Shown one piece after another: positions 5,765 through 7,728 of a DNA stretch of 7,728 nucleotides. Under the pieces are notes generated by a model. It was not told where the DNA came from. It saw nothing but the letters and a program-made list of their open reading frames with translations, and did not search any database. The stretch lies in contig PMOP01000413.1 of the NCBI GenBank assembly GCA_003161495.1, positions 1 to 7,728 on the forward strand, read 5' to 3'. Every line of letters starts with the position of its first letter. The first letter of the stretch is position 1. This stretch comes from Acidobacteriota bacterium (GTDB lineage Bacteria; Acidobacteriota; Terriglobia; Acidiferrales; UBA7541). A program made the position numbers and the translations under genes.

Positions 5765-6748
5765 TCATTTTGCTTTTTCGAGGGCTTCATTGAGGGCGGG
5801 AACAATTTCGAACAAATCTCCGACGATGCCATAATCGGCGACTTCAAAAATCGGCGCGTTCGGGTCTTTATTGATTGCCACGATCGTGCGCGAGCCTTTC
5901 ATTCCCACGACATGCTGAATGGCTCCGCTGATTCCGAGGGCGAGGTACAACTTGGGCGCGACGGTCTGGCCCGAGCTGCCGATCTGGCGGTCCATGGGCA
6001 GCCAGCCTTCGTCGCAGATGGGGCGCGACGCGGCCAGTTCGCCGCCAAGAAGCTTTGCGAGCTTTTCCGCGAGAGGAATATTTTCGGGCGCCTTGATGCC
6101 TCGCCCGACGGCCACGAGGATAGGGGCCTGCGTGAGGTCCACAGCCTGCTTTGCTTCGCGGAATAATTCGAGGGGTTTCGTCCGAATCTGCTCCGGCTTC
6201 AACTCCACGGAAATGGAAGTGACGGGCGCCTTCGCCGCGCCTTGCGCGACCAAATCCGCGCGGAATGCGCCGGCCTGAAACGTTGCAAACCACGGCGCCG
6301 CGCCTTCAAACACCACGTCCGCGGCCGTTTTCCCCTGAAACATCTGGCGGACAAAAATCAGCTTTCCGTTTTCCTGGCGGTAGCCGATGCAGTCGCCAAT
6401 CATGCCTTTGCCGAGCGATGCGGCCACCTTCGGCGCGAAATCGCGCACCTGGTAAGTGTGCGGAAAGAGGACCAGATCGGGTTTGGACTGCGCGATCACT
6501 TGTTGCAGTGCGATGGTGTAACCGTCGGGCGTGTAGGCCGCGAGCAAGTCGTGCTCTACAAGAAGAACTTCATCGAGCCTGGTAGCCGCAAGCTCGCCGG
6601 CCAGAGTTGCGACGCCTTTGCCGATTACCACGGCGGCAAGGCGGCTCTTTGTTTCCGCGGCAATTTGTTGCGCCGCGGCCAGCGTTTCAAAGCTGGTTTT
6701 GTTCCACTGCGCGTCGCGCTGTTCGGTGATCAGGAGAATGTTCATCAT
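5765..6748 (-). CDS. etfA: Electron transfer flavoprotein, alpha subunit
   Basis: The protein has 327 residues, a normal length for EtfA. It carries the FAD-binding C-terminal domain: VGRGI (214-218), SRPICDEGWLPMDRQIG (241-257), the GSSGQTV loop (257-263), and LYLALGISGAIQHVVGMKGS (267-286), followed by IVAINKDPNAPIFEVADYG and VGDLFEIVPAL. Together with EtfB it forms a soluble FAD heterodimer. It collects electrons from acyl-CoA and other dehydrogenases and passes them to ETF:quinone oxidoreductase or a similar acceptor. The ATG-ATG start at 6748 lies 13 bases after the etfB stop, with GAGG about eight bases upstream, so the two are co-transcribed. No dehydrogenase or quinone oxidoreductase gene is present in the window. 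Its 3' end faces the comM remnant across a palindromic repeat pair. Confidence 0.95.
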   Translation of the reverse strand: MMNILLITEQRDAQWNKTSFETLAAAQQIAAETKSRLAAVVIGKGVATLAGELAATRLDEVLLVEHDLLAAYTPDGYTIALQQVIAQSKPDLVLFPHTYQVRDFAPKVAASLGKGMIGDCIGYRQENGKLIFVRQMFQGKTAADVVFEGAAPWFATFQAGAFRADLVAQGAAKAPVTSISVELKPEQIRTKPLELFREAKQAVDLTQAPILVAVGRGIKAPENIPLAEKLAKLLGGELAASRPICDEGWLPMDRQIGSSGQTVAPKLYLALGISGAIQHVVGMKGSRTIVAINKDPNAPIFEVADYGIVGDLFEIVPALNEALEKAK

Positions 6749-6761
6749 GGCCGGGCCTCAG

Positions 6762-7529
6762 CTACAGAACTCGTGCTTCGTGCTTCAGTTTTTCAAGGAG
6801 TTTTGCGGCGGCCTCTTTGGGCGTGCCGGTTAAAAATTCAGTCTTCTTGGTTTTCGTCGGCACGTAGATGCGCTCGATGCGCTGCGTCGGATCATGCTTG
6901 ATGCCCAGCGATTCGCGTGTGATCGTGGCGATTTCTTTTTTCTTTGCAGCCATGATTCCCTTGAGCGTCGCGTACCGCACCTTGTTGATGCCGGACTGGA
7001 TCGTCAGCACGGCGGGCATGGGCAACTCGACCCACTGAAACCATCCGGCTTCGAGTTCGCGCTTCACGCGCAAGCCGCCGCCCTGCGCTTCAATCTGCAT
7101 GATGATCGTCGCGTGCGGCCGTCCAAGCAGTTCAGCGAGAAGCACACCCGTCTGTCCGAAGCCCTGGTCTTCGCTTTGCAAACCCGTCAACACGAGGTCC
7201 GGCTTTTCGCGCTCGATCGCCGCCGCAAGCGATTTGGCCGCGCCCAGTGGATCGAGCGTGTGCGTTTTGTCATCCGCGATGTGCACGCCGCGGTCGGCGC
7301 CCTTGGCCAGAGCTTCCTTGATGGTTTGCTTCACTCGTTCCGGTCCCATCGACAGCGCGATCACTTCACCTGTGTGTTTTTCCTTCAGCCGCAGTGCCTC
7401 CTCGAGCGCGTAACTATCCGGCTCGTTCATCTCATATCCGATGTCGGTTTCGCGTATCCAGCTTGCGTCGGTGATGGCAAGAGGAGCGTCCTTGGCGGGC
7501 ACTTGCTTGATGCAAACAACAATCTTCAT
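6762..7529 (-). CDS. etfB: Electron transfer flavoprotein, beta subunit
   Basis: The protein has 255 residues, typical for EtfB. It starts MKIVVCIKQVPAKDAPLAI and has NEPDSYALEEALRLKEK (35-51), the nucleotide-binding region around LTGLQSEDQGFGQTGVLLAE (114-133), and the beta-subunit signature from VKRELEAGWFQWVELPMPAV (155-174) through GINKVRYATLKGIMAAKKK. In classical ETF this subunit binds structural AMP, while in bifurcating ETFs the same site region binds a second FAD. The QTG after the acidic loop reads more like the classical type, but this is a judgement by eye. GAGAGG (7535-7540 on minus) lies five bases before the ATG at 7529. It is the first gene of the etfBA pair, 145 bases from the end of fabF. 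Confidence 0.95.
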   Translation of the reverse strand: MKIVVCIKQVPAKDAPLAITDASWIRETDIGYEMNEPDSYALEEALRLKEKHTGEVIALSMGPERVKQTIKEALAKGADRGVHIADDKTHTLDPLGAAKSLAAAIEREKPDLVLTGLQSEDQGFGQTGVLLAELLGRPHATIIMQIEAQGGGLRVKRELEAGWFQWVELPMPAVLTIQSGINKVRYATLKGIMAAKKKEIATITRESLGIKHDPTQRIERIYVPTKTKKTEFLTGTPKEAAAKLLEKLKHEARVL

Positions 7530-7580
7530 CCGGACCTCTCGGTTGAGTGCACGCGGAGCAACTTACGTTTCAACCAGTTT

Positions 7581-7647
7581 TGTAGCGCCCGCCTTCACGC
7601 GTGCATTTTCAGGTCAAGCACATGCCCGCCTGAAGGCGGGCGCTACA
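7581..7647. repeat. Second inverted pair of GTAG-headed palindromic repeats, different family
   Basis: TGTAGCGCCCGCCTTCA (7581-7597) is perfectly inverted at 7631-7647, with 33 bases between. The right unit contains a perfect inner hairpin GCCCGCC-TGAA-GGCGGGC (7624-7641). The left unit's matching hairpin is degenerate (TTCA followed by CGCGTGC). As with the pair at 5643-5749, GTAG is at the outer end of each unit, but the hairpin sequence is unrelated, so this is a second REP-like family. It lies between fabF and etfB on the minus strand and could terminate fabF transcription or separate the two units. Confidence 0.75.
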
Positions 7648-7674
7648 GGAATCAGAACCGAATCACAATTGCGA

Positions 7675-7728
7675 CTAGCGGGGATCCCAGCGCTTGAACA
7701 GCAACGCGGCGTTGGTCCCGCCAAAGCC
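7675..7728 (-). CDS. fabF: Beta-ketoacyl-ACP synthase II, C-terminal end only (runs off the right edge)
   Basis: The minus strand from the window edge reads GFGGTNAALLFKRWDPR and then TAG at 7675-7677. GFGGTN is the conserved glycine-rich motif close to the C-terminus of FabF/FabB condensing enzymes, and the short tail to the stop fits FabF. These enzymes elongate acyl-ACP chains in fatty acid synthesis. Only 17 residues are visible, so FabF cannot be told from FabB or from a polyketide-type ketosynthase beyond the general likelihood. Confidence 0.7.
   Translation of the reverse strand, partial: GFGGTNAALLFKRWDPR

Noticed and set aside
6242..7697. Long open frames of 219 and 267 codons on the plus strand opposite etfA and etfB
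   Set aside because: They are antisense to two unmistakable ETF genes; GC-rich coding sequence keeps the opposite frame open. The translations are Arg/His-rich and have no domain.

Overview
The window looks like a stretch of chromosome from an Acidobacteriota-like soil bacterium, probably from a metagenome-assembled genome. This is an inference from the moderately GC-rich core genes, the GTAG-headed palindromic repeats and the style of the hypothetical proteins; there is no rRNA or marker gene to prove it. Two cut-off genes frame it: the 5' part of a short-chain fatty acid transporter (AtoE family) at the left edge and the last 17 codons of a FabF-type ketoacyl-ACP synthase at the right edge, both on the minus strand.

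Layout. 1-299: start of the AtoE-like transporter. 480-1565: an exported alpha/beta hydrolase of the homoserine O-acetyltransferase (MetX)-like fold. 1566-2479: a gene-poor, AT-richer stretch with at most one small CxxC protein (2021-2191). 2480-4955: three minus-strand genes forming an accessory module. They are a 429-residue winged-helix protein whose own coding sequence contains 22-23 bp tandem repeats (iteron-like), followed by two small proteins that share a closely related helix-turn-helix. About 5061-5636: the C-terminal 191 codons of a ComM/YifB-family AAA+ ATPase on the plus strand, cut off abruptly on its 5' side. 5643-5749: a perfect pair of inverted palindromic repeats between convergent genes. 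5765-7529: etfB-etfA, the two subunits of electron transfer flavoprotein, in one minus-strand operon. 7581-7647: a second inverted palindromic pair. 7675-7728: the end of fabF.

Interpretation. The right-hand part (comM remnant, etfBA, fabF) reads as core chromosome. The 1.6-5.06 kb part reads as an accessory insertion whose right boundary lies inside comM, a gene known elsewhere as an island integration hotspot. The best candidate for an undescribed system is the module 4955->2480. It resembles a lambda O-type replication initiator carrying its own origin iterons within the gene, with two dedicated small HTH partners and a perfect palindrome just upstream that could be an operator. No integrase, transposase or the missing half of comM is visible, so the nature of the element cannot be settled from this window alone.
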